A stretch of 64,000 nt of DNA. Origin: Ephydatia muelleri (Eukaryota > Porifera > Demospongiae > Spongillida > Spongillidae). The DNA is taken from assembly GCA_013339895.1 (NCBI GenBank), contig JABACO010000003.1, forward strand, positions 13,405,460 through 13,469,459, written 5' to 3'. Of the stretch, positions 23,241 through 38,000 are shown piece by piece. The notes under the pieces were generated by a model that was not told where the DNA came from, did not search any database, and saw only the letters and a program-made list of their open reading frames with translations. The number at the start of each line of letters is the position of its first letter. The stretch's first letter is position 1. The position numbers and the translations under genes were made by a program.

Positions 23241-26200
23241 CGTGCGTGCGTGTGTGTGTGTGTGTGTGTGTTGGGTGCGTGCGTGCGTGCGTGTGTGTGT
23301 GTGTGTGTGTGTGTGCGTATGTATGCCTAGGTATAAATGTGCATGTGTTTGTGTGTTTATCTACATGCTGGTATCTTTTGCAAATTGGACCATTTTCATG
23401 TATGTACATGCCATTTGTTACGTGTTTATTGTAACTTTAGTTTATTGTATTATTATTATTATTAAAAGCAAAAAAAAACTTAGAGCTTAAACTTGTTATG
23501 ATTTCAAGTTGTCAATATAAATGTCACTTTTAGCACTTAAGGAGCTTCGAATTGGATTCAATTATAAGCCTTTTTTGTTTTAGTAAAACATTACTGTTTT
23601 GTCAGAAAAATGTATGTGCTAGGTCCCTTTACACGAAAACAATCCCATATGGTGTGCATATTGGTCAACTAAATATTATAAATAACCATTTTGTACGCGT
23701 AACAGTACTGCATCATTTGAGGACTGGAGTGGTTCACTTGAAGAGCTCGTGTTGATGGGAGGTGATTATTAAATCACACCAGTACATTGCATTTTTGTGA
23801 ATAGTTGTTGTTTGCTTAATTTACAAGTAATAACTGGTTACAATAGAATTGACATTTGTCATCTTGCCTGGCTGGTGGTTGAGACAGGAGACGATTGGGA
23901 GTAACACCACACTTAACTATGTTAACCTTTGTATGTAGGTTTTCAGCATTATTATTCTATACATAAGCACAAACGGTGCGCCAGAAATTATTTAGATAAC
24001 GAGTAATATTTCATTCAATCAGTAATACCTGCATGGAATATTATACACAAGAGGCACAGCTGGTATTTAGGAAATTCATACGCGGTACTTGCATGCGTGC
24101 ATTTTATTTTCTCCAACTATCCATAGTTACAACAGTTGTCATGAACACCAGTACCATCTTCGTTAATGAAAACATTGCTGTAGTGCCGATATGCATAGTA
24201 ATAACAAATGGCCCTGTGTCCACTGCAATTTCCGTCACTTTGCAAACTATCGCAGGAACTGCAACGGCACGTAAGTTATTTACAATGTATGTCTTGTGGG
24301 TCTTTGGCAAATCATTTAATTCTATTGTTATAACTTAATGTATGTCTCCTTGGTAGTAATCATCAGCATGAGACCCATATATAAAAAGCCGTGGTTAGAT
24401 TCGCTACATGCGCTATGAAAAGTAATCCTACATCTTAGAAGGTTAAAAACGTATTTGTTTTGGTTCTGTACAGCAGCCTGTCAACCAGATAATAGCGTGT
24501 GTGATAACTAGTTATCATGTACCATGCCCCGCAAGCGTTTTCAAGCAGATAGTATAAGATATGTCCCATTGAACAAATTGACACATGCAGCCGAGTTATA
24601 GAAGTGGCCGTCTTTGATGTTATCATGCATGCATGGAAGGTCACATATTCAAGTTCTCTTTATCTAATTTCGCTTCGTTTTTATCCCACTTAAAAGCGAC
24701 ACATATTGCATACATCTCGTCATATTCGTGTTTTGCAGGGGGGGGGGGGGGTGTGATGGTGAAACAACTATATTATTTTACCATCATTTTACTGTGGCTT
24801 CTGCAATCACTATTTTAATGCTACTACAGCTATCAGCTATTTTTTTACATTTTTGATGCCACGTGATTATGTTTGGAAATGTAGTAGTTCGATTGCTGTA
24901 CCATTTTCAATTTATGGTTATCTGCTTTACAGCAAATGATTATACCGCCATTTCTGTGACTGTCACAATCCCGGCTAATTCTATTGGCACCTGTACAGCT
25001 ATTACAATAGTGGATGATTTATTTGTTGAAGGAGGCACTTCAAACTTCACAGCGAAAATCACAGGAAGCATTTACGTCGCTGTTCCAGCTAACAGAAGTA
25101 CTACTGTTATCACAATAAAAGATATTGATGGTAAGTCTACTATACCAAAAGCACATACATATAGCAGTAAATTAAACTGTGATTCAGTTTTGCAATACTT
25201 TCACTCGAAATATTGACTGCATCTTATTTCAGTTGTCACATTTGGTTTTTGGGCTAACAATCCCTTGACTGTTCTGGAAAGCAGCACTACTGTGCAAATA
25301 TGCGCTCAAATGATGAATAATGTTGTTCTGGGAATCCCTGTTACTGTGGAGCTCAGAGTGACTGGTGTAACAGCCAAAAGTAAGAACTTTCTCTTCATTG
25401 ATGCAAACCTTTACACTTTCAGACCTAGCATGCTGCAGATCCTTGCATTAGATGAGTAAAAACATCCATTTGCAATCTTCCTTTCAACAACAGTGTGTTC
25501 ATAATGGAATTTGCCATTTTCATTTATATCTATGATTTAGGCTACATGTATATTTATGCCTTCTATGTTAGATGGATCAGATTTCATCAGCCAATCTGCC
25601 ATTAATATCACATTTTGGACTGGAGTTCTGATGGGGAATATCAATTGCACTCCAATTGTCATCTTACAAGATAATATCTTAGAAAACAATGAGGACATTT
25701 CTCTAAGTTTAAACAGCTATTTCAGCTATGTCAATGTCTCAAAAACCAGTGGAAACACAATTCTGACAATAATAGAAGACACAGATGGTAAGTAACGGTT
25801 AATTATTCGCTTTTATTGGTGAACATGGTGCCAATAGGTGTCACACTTGGATTCACAAGCAGAACTTTCATTGCAAATGAAGGAACCGGAGCACCATGTC
25901 AAATATGCATACAATTATTAGCAGGCACTTTGGAAAAATCAATTCATGCATATGTAACGACAGGAGAACTTGGAACAGCAAAGTGTAAGTTTGTGTGCCC
26001 ATATTTTACAAATTTTTACATTATCATTATTGCACAATTACATTACGAGATTAGGTCTGATTTTTCTATACATGTAACTTGCTGGTTACAACTGCAACTG
26101 CATCAAAATGACATTGTTTTATTTATAACTATAATTCTTTCCAGGTGGCGAATATACTAACCCTTATTTTATGACCCTCAATGATTTTGTATTACAATTA

Positions 26201-29030
26201 TAATAATAAAATTAATGTTGTTTAAACAAAATCTTTATTCATTCCTCGTGCAGCATATATTGACTACATTCCACTGAGTTCAGCAGACATAGTATTTCAG
26301 TCTGGAGCATCGGGACAACTGAACTCAACTAGTTGCATTAATTTCACTGTAATTGACGACCATGCTGTTGAGAGCAACGAGACTGTTCCGTTGTCAGTAA
26401 GCTCTACAAGCCCTGTTAGTACACTTCAAGCAAGCAGCACAGCTACTGTGATTATTTATGACCAAACGGACTGTAAGGTGCTTCCATATTGTAACTTGTC
26501 CAGCAGTTCATTTGCTTTATTCACTCCCATAACAGATGTTCAAATAGGAGTTATTAGTCCAGACTTTGTAACAGAAGGCGTGAATCTTACAGCAACCATA
26601 TGTGCTGTCATACTAGACGGCACACTTGGAAGGAGTGTAGTAGTACGGGTCAATTTAATAAACATCACAGCTGATCGTAAGCAAAGTTAACTTATTTTAT
26701 TCATGAGTGACAGCTCACTCACTCTCAACAGCTGGAATTGATTATGAAACCACATCAGCATCATTTGTCTTCACAAATGGACAAACAACTGGTGACCGTC
26801 AATGCTTTATGGTTGCTATATACCACAGCGTTATTGTAGAGGACCCTGAGTTCTTCTCAGTCAATCTTACGACACTAGATCCAGATGTGATCATTCCACA
26901 AGGGCATGGCAGCACTACAATTGCAATATATGATGACCCAGATGATAGTGAGCTGTTTAAAGTAAAGTACCAAAAGACCAACCATCAATAAGATATCAGG
27001 ATCACATGCAAATCATTTGATGGGCTAAAACTGATACAATAATCTGTTCTGTTTTGCTTGTTCTCTCTCATTTCTGTGCAATAACCACAACTTTTTGTTG
27101 TTGACTTCTTCTATTTCAGAAATAACATTTGGAATGAGGAGTTCTTTGCTATATTTTAAAGAGACTGATGTCAGTATGCCTATATGTGTTGTACTGCTTT
27201 CAGGACTATTGGATAAAAATCTCCCTGTTGGTATTGTCTCTACAGATGTAACTGCATTTGGTATGATCATAATTATTAACATACCAATTCTTTGTTCTTT
27301 TAATGCTCATGTTTAATCTTTTCAGCATACAGGGACTACAAACTAGTCAATACAACAATCGTCTTTAACTCATCCGTAGCACAAGGGCAGAGTCTTTGCA
27401 CTGATATATATTTCATAGATGACAACATTGTGGAATACAGTGATGAATATTTCATACTAACCTTGATACCAATAGACACAATACATACAATCATTCAGAT
27501 ACCTCAAGCAATTGTACACATTGAAGAAGACACTGATGATGGTAATGAGCTAATTTGTACTTGTCATATAGCAATGCACTTTTCTCTTTCTTTGCAGTTG
27601 TGAGCATTGGTGCTTTGTACACAAAATACAATGTGTACGAGAGTTTACCTGCAACACTGTGTGCTGTCATACTCAACGGAGCAGTGGAAAGACCCGTGTC
27701 TGTTTTTGCTACAACCACTTCAATTACTGCAATTGGTAAACACCAAGAAACCAATATTGTACATTTCTACTATCTATTTATTTATTTATCTTATTTAGAA
27801 AATGTGGACTATCAAGGAGTGAGAAGTTATGAATTAGTATTTCCACCTGGAAGCACTGAAAATAGCACAGTGTGCCTGAATATAAGCACTTTTAATGATA
27901 CAGTCATTCAAGCAGACAGAACATTTTATATTGGATTGCAGAAGTTTGATCCATCAGTGTTACTAACAGGAAGTGTGTCCACTCTAGTGACAGTAAAGCA
28001 GAATCCAATTGACAGTAAGGCAACTAGCAATTCAAGCTTCATTTTATACTTTATTCTATGCATGCACATTAAAGTCAAATCCATATATTTACATTGCAAT
28101 GGTTGTGTGTACATCTAATTGCAATGATGCATGTTTAAAAAGGAACGATCAAGCTAGGAACCACTTTACCATTGCCTGCCAAATATAATAAATTGCTACT
28201 TGTTAGGCGAGTACTTCCCCAACAAGTAGCTTTTCATTACGAGTGTTTAAAGTGCATGTATTCAAGATGACTTTCTTCTATTGCTCTATCCCACACCAGG
28301 TGTTGTCCTTCGAATGCAAGACGCAACTATACATGTAACTGAGGGCATAAATACATCTGTAGCCGTGTGTGTTCTGTTTGAAGCTGCATCTGGCACCTTG
28401 AAAAGAATTGCATTGGGGACATTAGTCCCCATAAACAGTACAGCCAAAGGTTTGAAATATAGTAATGTGTACGCTAATTGCCATTATTGGATGTTCTGTG
28501 ATTGTTGGACACTGGATATATATTGATCATGAATGTAGGAAGTCTGAATCATAGTTCATCTACTTACAGTTGTACTGAAAAGCAAAAGTGTGCGTGTGGG
28601 GGGGGGGGGAGGAATAGCAGCTGTTCAGGCTTGCAAGCACCTGTACATGTCAGTGCATATGCCTAGTCCCGTTCACAATCAATTTCTTTTTTCATGAATG
28701 GTCAATTGATCTTACTGTGGTGTGTCACAGTCCAAAAAAGGAATCACAGTGCATGTACAATCATTAGACAATAAATACATGATACGTAGATAGGCTACAT
28801 AGGATGCAACCAGTAATGTCGTACCTTTTTATTGCCCTAATTATATTGAATCCAGTTACATTTCATAACAGTAAAATCGAGGAATTAGGAAATCAATCAG
28901 CTCAAAATATTCTTCATTATTGTGCATAGGCGTAGGAACCGAGGGGGCAGAGGGGAGCTTGGCCCCCTCAATCTTGGGCATTATGTGTATAAAGTATGCT
29001 GAATTTTTATTAGACATACGCTTTGGGCCC

Positions 29031-29067
<37 letters not shown>

Positions 29068-32000
29068 ATCCTGTTTACATTCCTACGCTTCTGCAATGTG
29101 TCCTTAAATGCAACCTTATTACATAGACTATCTCACTTCCCAGATATTCAAGACTATGTAATACCAACATACACTGTTTCCTTCCCTGCTTTGTCTGTTG
29201 TTGGAAGTCCACCATCCTGTATATCAATCAACATTATTGATGACAACTTAGTTGGAAACACAGATGTGCTTCAACTTTTGCTGTTGTCAACCGAACCTGT
29301 TCATGTTGATTTGAACTTTGCAGTCACAACAATCACCATCTACGAAGATCCCAATGATTGTAGGTGAACAATGTCATTATAAATACACACCTCCGAGAAG
29401 CATACATGAGATAAAGAAAAATGCTGGAGTGTTCAAAAAATGTTTGATCCAATAGAATACTTTGAAATACTTACTGATTTTTATAAATGGCTATACACAA
29501 ACTGAATTTTCACTTTCTAAAAAGTGCTTTAAGCAGGGCTATGGGGTTGTTAATCCAAATGTGGTCATGTTTATATGAGGAAGCTCTAATATATTTCTCC
29601 TACAGATGTAGAAGTTGGAATGGAGTATGCCTTATTAAACGTCACTGAGGAAAATCTGATTGCAATGGTGTGTGTTCTGATAACAGCAGGTGTGTTGGAA
29701 GACAGTGTCACTGTCACATTACAAACCTATCCCATTACTGGTACGTTTTTCAGTTTTTATTTTAAACATATTGTGAAACACATTAATTCTGCAGCTATTG
29801 ATGGAAAAGACTATATTGGCGGGGAATTTAAACTTACCTTTTCACCTGGACAATCTATGTCTGGAAATAATTCACAGTGCATTGACTTGATCATTATCAA
29901 TGATCACTTATTAGAGCATAATGAAACACTTCTGATTATATTGAACTCAACAAAGGAAGATGCTAATATTGTAAAGGTATCTAGTGCAGGAGCAGAACTA
30001 CTTCTGACAATTCTTGAAATCTCTCCTTCAGACAGTATGTTGGTCATAACCGATAAATTCACAATGTTACAATGTGCATGCATTGTTTAGCCATTCAAAT
30101 TGGTATGATTCCACTGTACCTTCAAGTGGTGGAAGGCCAACAGCCATTTGTAACTATTTGTGCTGGACTGTATGATGGAGAGCTGGGACGTAATCTGACA
30201 GTGATGCTGACAGTTATTAATAGCAGTCTTGGACATACAGGTATGCAGATCATTTTAGAAACATTGCATTACCGGGACTAATTTTGTGCACAATAGCTCT
30301 CTTTGGACTCAATTACCTCTTGCAGTCTCAGACCCTTACGTTTGCATATAATGAACTCAATAACATCAGCAACACACCGTGTACAAATGTGACCATAATC
30401 GACAACAACATTCCTGAAAATGAGCTGTATATTACAATTGGCTTATCTGTGGCCTCTGAAGATCGTAATATGGTTGATATTGTTCCAGGAATGAATCAGA
30501 CAACAATTGCCATTTTAGACGATGATCATGGTATGTGACCTATACAAACAATATTGCGCAACACATCAACAAGTTTATTCATTGCTTTTCATACATGATA
30601 TGAGAATGGTCATTGTCAACACTTCTTTTTTCTGTTGCACAAATGTTAACTTTGACCTATATCTTTTACTAAACAAGGTAAATTACATAATTCCAGCTAC
30701 GATCTCTGTACATATCTCTTTAAAGTGAGGAAAACATGCTAGATTTTTCAGCAGTGTTGCCATTGTCAATTACACTTTGCTATGTCCATGCATCATCTGC
30801 TTTTTAGTAATGTTTGGTTATAAATGATCAACCTTCACCCATGATAGATATTGTCATTGGTTTTGATGAACCAATGCTTCAAGTGACAGAAGGTATAAAT
30901 ATGTCCATCTTTGTGTGTGGCTTTGTAAGAAGTCAAACAGGAATATGGAAGATGAATCTGTCAGCTTCAATTATTCCAACAGATGGTACAGCTAAAGGTT
31001 GGTTGGAATGTATATTAATTGATATGAATATTTAATACACATATTATGAACTGAATTATCATATACGCACTGGTTGGTTTACTTGCTAGGTATTGATTGT
31101 TATATTTCAAGGCAACTAATGAGCAATATCAACATATATCTAATATAATTATGTATATGTGTAAGACAGAGCTAATTCTAGAGCAATGTTGTCAAGTTCC
31201 CCTTCTTGCTCTTGTTTGTGAATAGTAATAGCATTGATATGTTTGATGTGCAATAATGATATAAATAGCACCTGCATGTGTTTATCCAGCTTTTGTTTTG
31301 ATAATGATAGTAATATATATAATTATAATACCTTTGATAGTCTCTATACATGGAAACAAGTCAAAGGGAGATATGATGTGTGCATGTGTGCAGTGTGAGT
31401 GAGCAGAGTGGGTTAGTTTATATATCACAAGATGTATTTCGCCTTCCTTGGTGGCAACATTGATGGATTTACACTGTGGGGTAGGATGTCCTTATAGGCA
31501 CATAATTGCAGAGTATAGGAGAAGCAGACATGGCTTCACATCTGGGCACTTACAATATTCTAGAACTCCTCTCTTTTGATAGAAAGCAAGTAGGACAGAT
31601 TTTTATATATAATATTGCCATGAGCTCCCATCGAAGTTTAGAACACAAATCGAGAAACGATGTTCAATGTCACAGATTATTAGATCTTAAACTCTCTGTT
31701 CTATGTATCATTTAGGTGTTAGGCATTTGGTAACAAGAAATGGAAACAGGACCTGGCATTTACTTAATAGATGACAAACTCTGTTGTCAAAAAAAGTTTC
31801 TATGATATTGGCTGGCATATACTAAATATAATGAACTTAGTTACTTACTTGAAGACGACGATAACAGCACTGAGCTAGTACACGCTGTATATTTTTATCC
31901 CCAATTGATGCACATTAAATATTTTGTTTTATATTACTATCTATTTAGTCAATTATTGATTGCTTCTGATGTCTTTATGTATGTATAAATAGTAAAAACA

Positions 32001-35000
32001 ACAGTGACGTAGTTATATATATATATAGCTCCAATTATTAATTATCATATCCGGATATCGGTATAAAAAGGTATTCGAATAATGCGCGAAATGTCAATGC
32101 TGGCGACGAATACCTAAGTACCTCCAAATGGAGAAACATAAACCGGTTATTTCGAATAGATAAAATTCACTAATCGATTTTTCCGAGTAATGCTAAGTTG
32201 CTATTCGAACGGATAGGTTTTTGCGAATATCCGAATAACCCGAATAACCTGATAACCGGTTACACACCCTATCGGCCTAGCTGCCGACAGGTCCCGATCC
32301 TACTTCCAATTCAAAAAGTATAACACTAGTCTAAATCAGTAAACCTAAACTAAAACACTTTCTAACTAATGGTGCATATACTTGTCTGGCCGGGTGCAAT
32401 GATCGAGGGTTGGTTTTCGGTTTAACATACTTGGCTTGAAGAGCGGTGAAAGGGTTTTCGAAAAATGTTTGTTTTGGATGGCAAGCCTGTAGCACTCTTC
32501 ACACCAACAATTACTGTAGACAAGCTTTATACTAGGCAAGAAAATGCCGAAGACCTATAGATGGATTATCAAGTGTAGAGGGATTGGAGACGGCGCACAT
32601 GAGCCATTGACCTATATATAGCATGCAGCTGTTAATGAGCCTCGCCCCTATAACGTCGCTCTGAAAACTTCTAGATGACCATTAACGTTGAGAAAGAGTT
32701 GAGTTGAGACGCGGTTGAGAATATCACTAAATTTCGCAATCACGTGATGTTCCTAAATTTAGTCATACCTGCCAGAACTAAGACGGATCACACTATTCGT
32801 AGAGTTTGACACCTTCAAACGTGTTAGTTCAGTGAGATTTGCATTTACGCTGTAACACCATACCGTTTTTCGACCAGGTATCAAGCTAATCAGTGTTGTG
32901 GTCTAAGTGCACCCAGAGATACATACTAGAGGGATGATTTATCACTTCTTTTTAATATTTCTATTTTTTACTTTACAGCGTTATTTTTATTTCATACTGT
33001 TACGGTACCTCAAATGGCTATTCATTTCATAAATAATAATCAGGCCTCCGCCTCCCCCCCTCCCCGTGGGGAGGCACGTTTGATATGATCCTCGTTCCCA
33101 GGCTCTATTCCTATAGAAGTTACGGCTTATTCTCTAACATGTGTCACCAGCAATGCGTTACGCTCAGAGAAAAGCAGGAGGAAGCACTTTTCCATCTGTA
33201 AAATGGTCAGGATGTGTACGCTTGGTTTCCAACTGGGTACGGGAGTCAATTTGATAGGGCCTACTAACTCCTACCGTTCAGCAGGGGCGGATCCAGGATT
33301 TTGGGAAAGGGGGGGTCTGATAAATATATTCACAACTGGGGGGAGGGTACGAGGGGGCGTGCCCCCGTGACAGCAAGGGGGTCTGGGGGAGCGCTGATAG
33401 CTCCCCCAGTGGGGTCTGGCCAGCCGCTTTTTTGCTTTTGCGTTTATTTAGCATGAAATTCACAGTGATATCCAATACATATACATTTGATTGATTGATT
33501 GATTGCATACATATAAACACACATACATATGCAAAAAGGCAAGTAGTGGAACGATGAGTACGTGCACTTACAAACCGCCTAAACATGGAAGGGATATAAC
33601 GCTGATGAGTCAACACGGGTTCGAAAAACTGTAATGTTCAATGAAGTGACAACATCATGGGGTAAGTGGTTCCATATAGGTATCACACGTTCAGTGAAAA
33701 AATGCGCTCGGAATGCATGATGGGGTAAATGTTTGGATCGCAGGATACAAGGATGACCTCGGGTGGAATAAGACCTTGCCGGTTTGGTCTCAAAAGGTAA
33801 ATCAACCAGGTTATTATAGATCTTGTAGCACATGACAAGGTCGTAGAAGACTCTCCTGTACTCTAAGGACTGTAAACCCAGGTTCGCAAGGCGATCATCA
33901 TAATCCATATATCGTATACCAGCACGTTTGAGTATGGCACGAGTGAAAAATCTCTGAACGCGTTCAATACATTGAATATCTTTATGGAACCAGGAATTCC
34001 AAACTTGGGTATTACTTTCCAGAAGGGGACGAACATACACCTTATACAGACGCACAAGGAGAAACACATCGTTAGAATGAAAGCATTTTAAGAGAAGACA
34101 GCTCCTATTGAAAGCCATGGCGGCTTAATTTGAGCAGTGCATACTTGGCGTAAGATCTGAATTCAAACACACCCCAAGATCTCTTATAGATGATACGAAT
34201 TGCAAAGGAATACCAGAAAGTGAGTAATCACGCGATATCCGGATTACTAGAGATAGCGTCGAGAAAACTCTTCATTCTTCATAATGCTATGGTTTCTACT
34301 GCTCAGCAATTAAATTCGTGGACAAAACATTTGTGAATTTGTGACCGAAGCGTGCACGTGGCCATGCACCAGCTACATGTCGGTCTATAAATGTATATGT
34401 TTTACTATAATTAGTATTGTTAGTTTATTTATATAGCTATCTGTTTTCTGAGGAAAAGAATCTGAGATCCATCCCATTCACGTCTTTTAATCGCTTACCT
34501 CAATTCCTGCTCACACGCACCATTCGATCGATCGCGCGATTAAATACATGCACATGTAGGAGGATTTAATTAGAGCGATATAGACCCCACTTGGTAGAAC
34601 GATGTGCAATCTTGCAAATCCAAGGACAGTAACATGCAGAACGCTGCATATATTACAGTATGCATTACGTCATTCTTCATATAGGAAAGGGGGGGTCCGG
34701 ACCCCCTGGACCCCCCCCCCCCCCCCCTAAATCCGCCCCTGCCGTTCATGTTTGACTTCAGTTTGAAGCGAACCACTGCTCCACAAGAAAAGCGTAGCAC
34801 AGTGCTGCTTATTTCAGGAGTCAGCTGGTTGGATACATGTAGACACAACGTTTCCAAACTGGGGCCCCCGGGGGGTTCTCGCACTTGTATTTGGAGCAAG
34901 CGACAATAACGAATATTGAACTAGTGGTTAAGTGCTTGAAATTAGTCCCCCCGGTTCAATGGGACTAGTTCAATGGGACTAATTATAACCACTTAACCAC

Positions 35001-38000
35001 TAGTTCTTGCTCCAAATACAAGTGCGAGAACTCTGAAACTGTACAGCAAAGTCATTCCGGTGCCTCTACAGCTAGCGTCAGTCATTATCAGCCATTTCAT
35101 TCTGTTAACGTTCCACAACCCACTACGACCCAAGTAGCCACGTCATTGAAAGACGATTGCAGTGGTGGGTGTGCCGACATTTGATGTCAGTTCCCTCAGT
35201 GGTTGTATCTTCGTCAGGTACATGTACGATTGTGATAGATTGCTTAATCGACGAGCCTGCTTCAGAATCCCAATGCCTTCTGTTTCCTTCGCGTCCTCAC
35301 CAGCCAAAATTGTCCAAAGAGAAACGTCGGCAAACAAAAGCGTTCTTTTCTTTCAGTAAATATCAATGTCTCCACGATCAAGAACACGACGACTCTGGTC
35401 TCTGTTACTACTGCATGACTGCGGAAAATCAAGGCCTACTGAAATGTGGCAATGAGGATGATGCTTTTACAAAGACAGGGGGGTATTCACAGTGGAAAAA
35501 GGCCCTTGATAGGTTCGAAAAACACCAAAATTCCGAATCTCACCATGAAGCAGTAGATAATGATATTAGTTACAATACCAAGCAGTTCAAAAGACGTTGG
35601 TGAAGTGTTCAGTTCAATCCATGCTGAAGAAAAGTTGTTGTATAGGACAATATAATCGACAGTCTTGACTGCAGTTTGCTATCTTGGCGCAGTCACTATA
35701 AGTCAGAAGGAGAATTCGATGTTTTTTTTCAACTATTGAAAGTTCGTGCTGAAGAAATCGTGAGCCTCAAAAAATGGATGATGAAAAGCCAAGACAAATA
35801 CACCAGCCTAGACATACAAAACGATATCCTTAGCATCATAGGACTTTCTGTTTTGCAAAGTATAACGAATGAGGCTGCAGGGAAGTACTACACCATCATG
35901 ATTGATGAGGCGGCAGATACCTCGAACACAGAGCAAATGGTTTTTGTCTGCACTACGTGGATGACAAAATCAAGGCCTACTGAAATGTATAATAAGGATG
36001 ATTCTTTTACAAAGACAGGAGGGTATTCACAGTGGAATAAGGCCCTTGATAGGTTGAACTTTGATACTCATGGGGAATTCATCAGACTATACAGCCTTGA
36101 ATTGTCTGATGCTTGCAACATTTTGAGAGCAGTTCAGGACATACATTGCTGCGTATGAACCTAAATATTATTAACTGCTGAGATCAGTGTTATGACGGAG
36201 CAGGCAACATGGCAAGAATAAGGTCAGGTCTTGAAGCCAGAATAATTAAATCTTGAACTAAGAGCGCTATACACACTCTGTTATGGGCACGCCCTAATCG
36301 TGGCAGTTCAAGATAAGCTCAAAACCATTACAGTAACTAACCAAACAAGCTGTCAATTGTAGACTTTAATACTCAGGTATCTTTGGACAGGCTCAACTCT
36401 TCAATCTTTCATTCGCAATGCTTACATGAATGCTGTTTAACACCTGCATTTCTTAGTTCTCATACGCACGATAATAGTCTGGATCAATCATTGACTCACG
36501 TGTACAAGACTGCCCAGACGAGAGTTTCTATTTCCCTTATAGAAACGCTATATTCCCCGCTGCCGACGGGAGATAACAGGGCCTAAACCATTTCTCAATT
36601 CCTTCTCAAATATTGATTCTCACGTGTAGCAACATACATGCATTCATGCAATTCGGCATGCATGTATCACACAAGCATGCACAATACATATTAAAATTTT
36701 GAGATGGCAAGCTACTCCTAATTCGTTGAAATAGAAAGGTCAGAACGTTATGTACTGTAATAACAAAACCTTATGATAAATTGTTACGTCCAGCTATTGC
36801 ATACATAACATCACATATAAATATGACATGATCAAAGAACAGACAACACATTACAAGGTTCAATTCAATCAAAATTGATTGAATTGAACCTTGTAATTGT
36901 TCTTTGATCCATGATATTATGCAATGTCAGTATCCCAATGACCTTGCAGATTCTTATCCATCGCAAGTATTGATATAGATAGGTGTTGGAAACATTTCCA
37001 ACACCTACCTATGTCAATGCTGAAAATTGCATTCAGCAATGATAACAGGAATTGTACAACGCTTTTGCTCAATTTTAATTATTGTACAACACTTTTGGGC
37101 TTCATTTCCCATTTAAATATGTGTTTGATGTTTCAGATATAGTGGACTACATCATTCCAAGTGATGCCATTACATTTTCGTCGTGGACCAATCCGGAAAG
37201 CACGAGATGGTGTGTCAACATCTTGATTATTGACGACAACATTGTTGAAGACTCGGAACAGTTGACACTGGAATTAGTGTCTACGAATCCTCTTGTCACT
37301 GTTCAGGAGAACGTTTCATTGGCCACAGTCATCATAGCTGAGGAAACTGCTGATTGTAAGTGTGGACAGAAAATGCCAAATCATGTTCATTCCATGTTGT
37401 ACCTTCTTATGCACTTTACTATGTACAGAGCATGCCGGCAATCAATCACCATATTCTCTCCATCCAGATGTTGTAATAGAAATGCAGTACTCGTCATTGA
37501 GCGTCATTGAGAGCAATTCCACCATAACAGTGTGCGCTGTGATCACCAGTGGCATTCTGGGGAAAAATGTAACAGTTGTCATGGTCACCCACTCTATTAC
37601 GGGTAAGAGAAGATACATTGCATTGTGATGAAGGCTATGCTTCATCATTACTTTTCTGCTAAAGCCATTGACAGGAAAGACTACATTGGTGGCAATTTCA
37701 CACTCGTCTTCACATCTGGACAATCGGCAATTGGAAACAATTTGCAATGCATCGATCTGGTCTTAATTGATGACCACGAGTTTGAAAACGAGGAACGCCT
37801 TTTCATTGCATTAAACTCAACTCCGGAATTTGCTTCAGCTGTGAGAATATCCCCCGCAAAGAAAGAACTTCTTGTACTGATAAATGAAATCCCAACTACT
37901 GACAGTAAGTATAAAACTGTTATGAAGGGTGATGAGTTATTACGTTCTCTATCAGTTATTCAGATTGGAATGATGGAATCATTTTACCGAGCAGTAGAAG

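Noticed and set aside
29023..29126. Proline-rich frame
   Set aside because: Produced by the C-run inside the small TIR element at 28930-29088.
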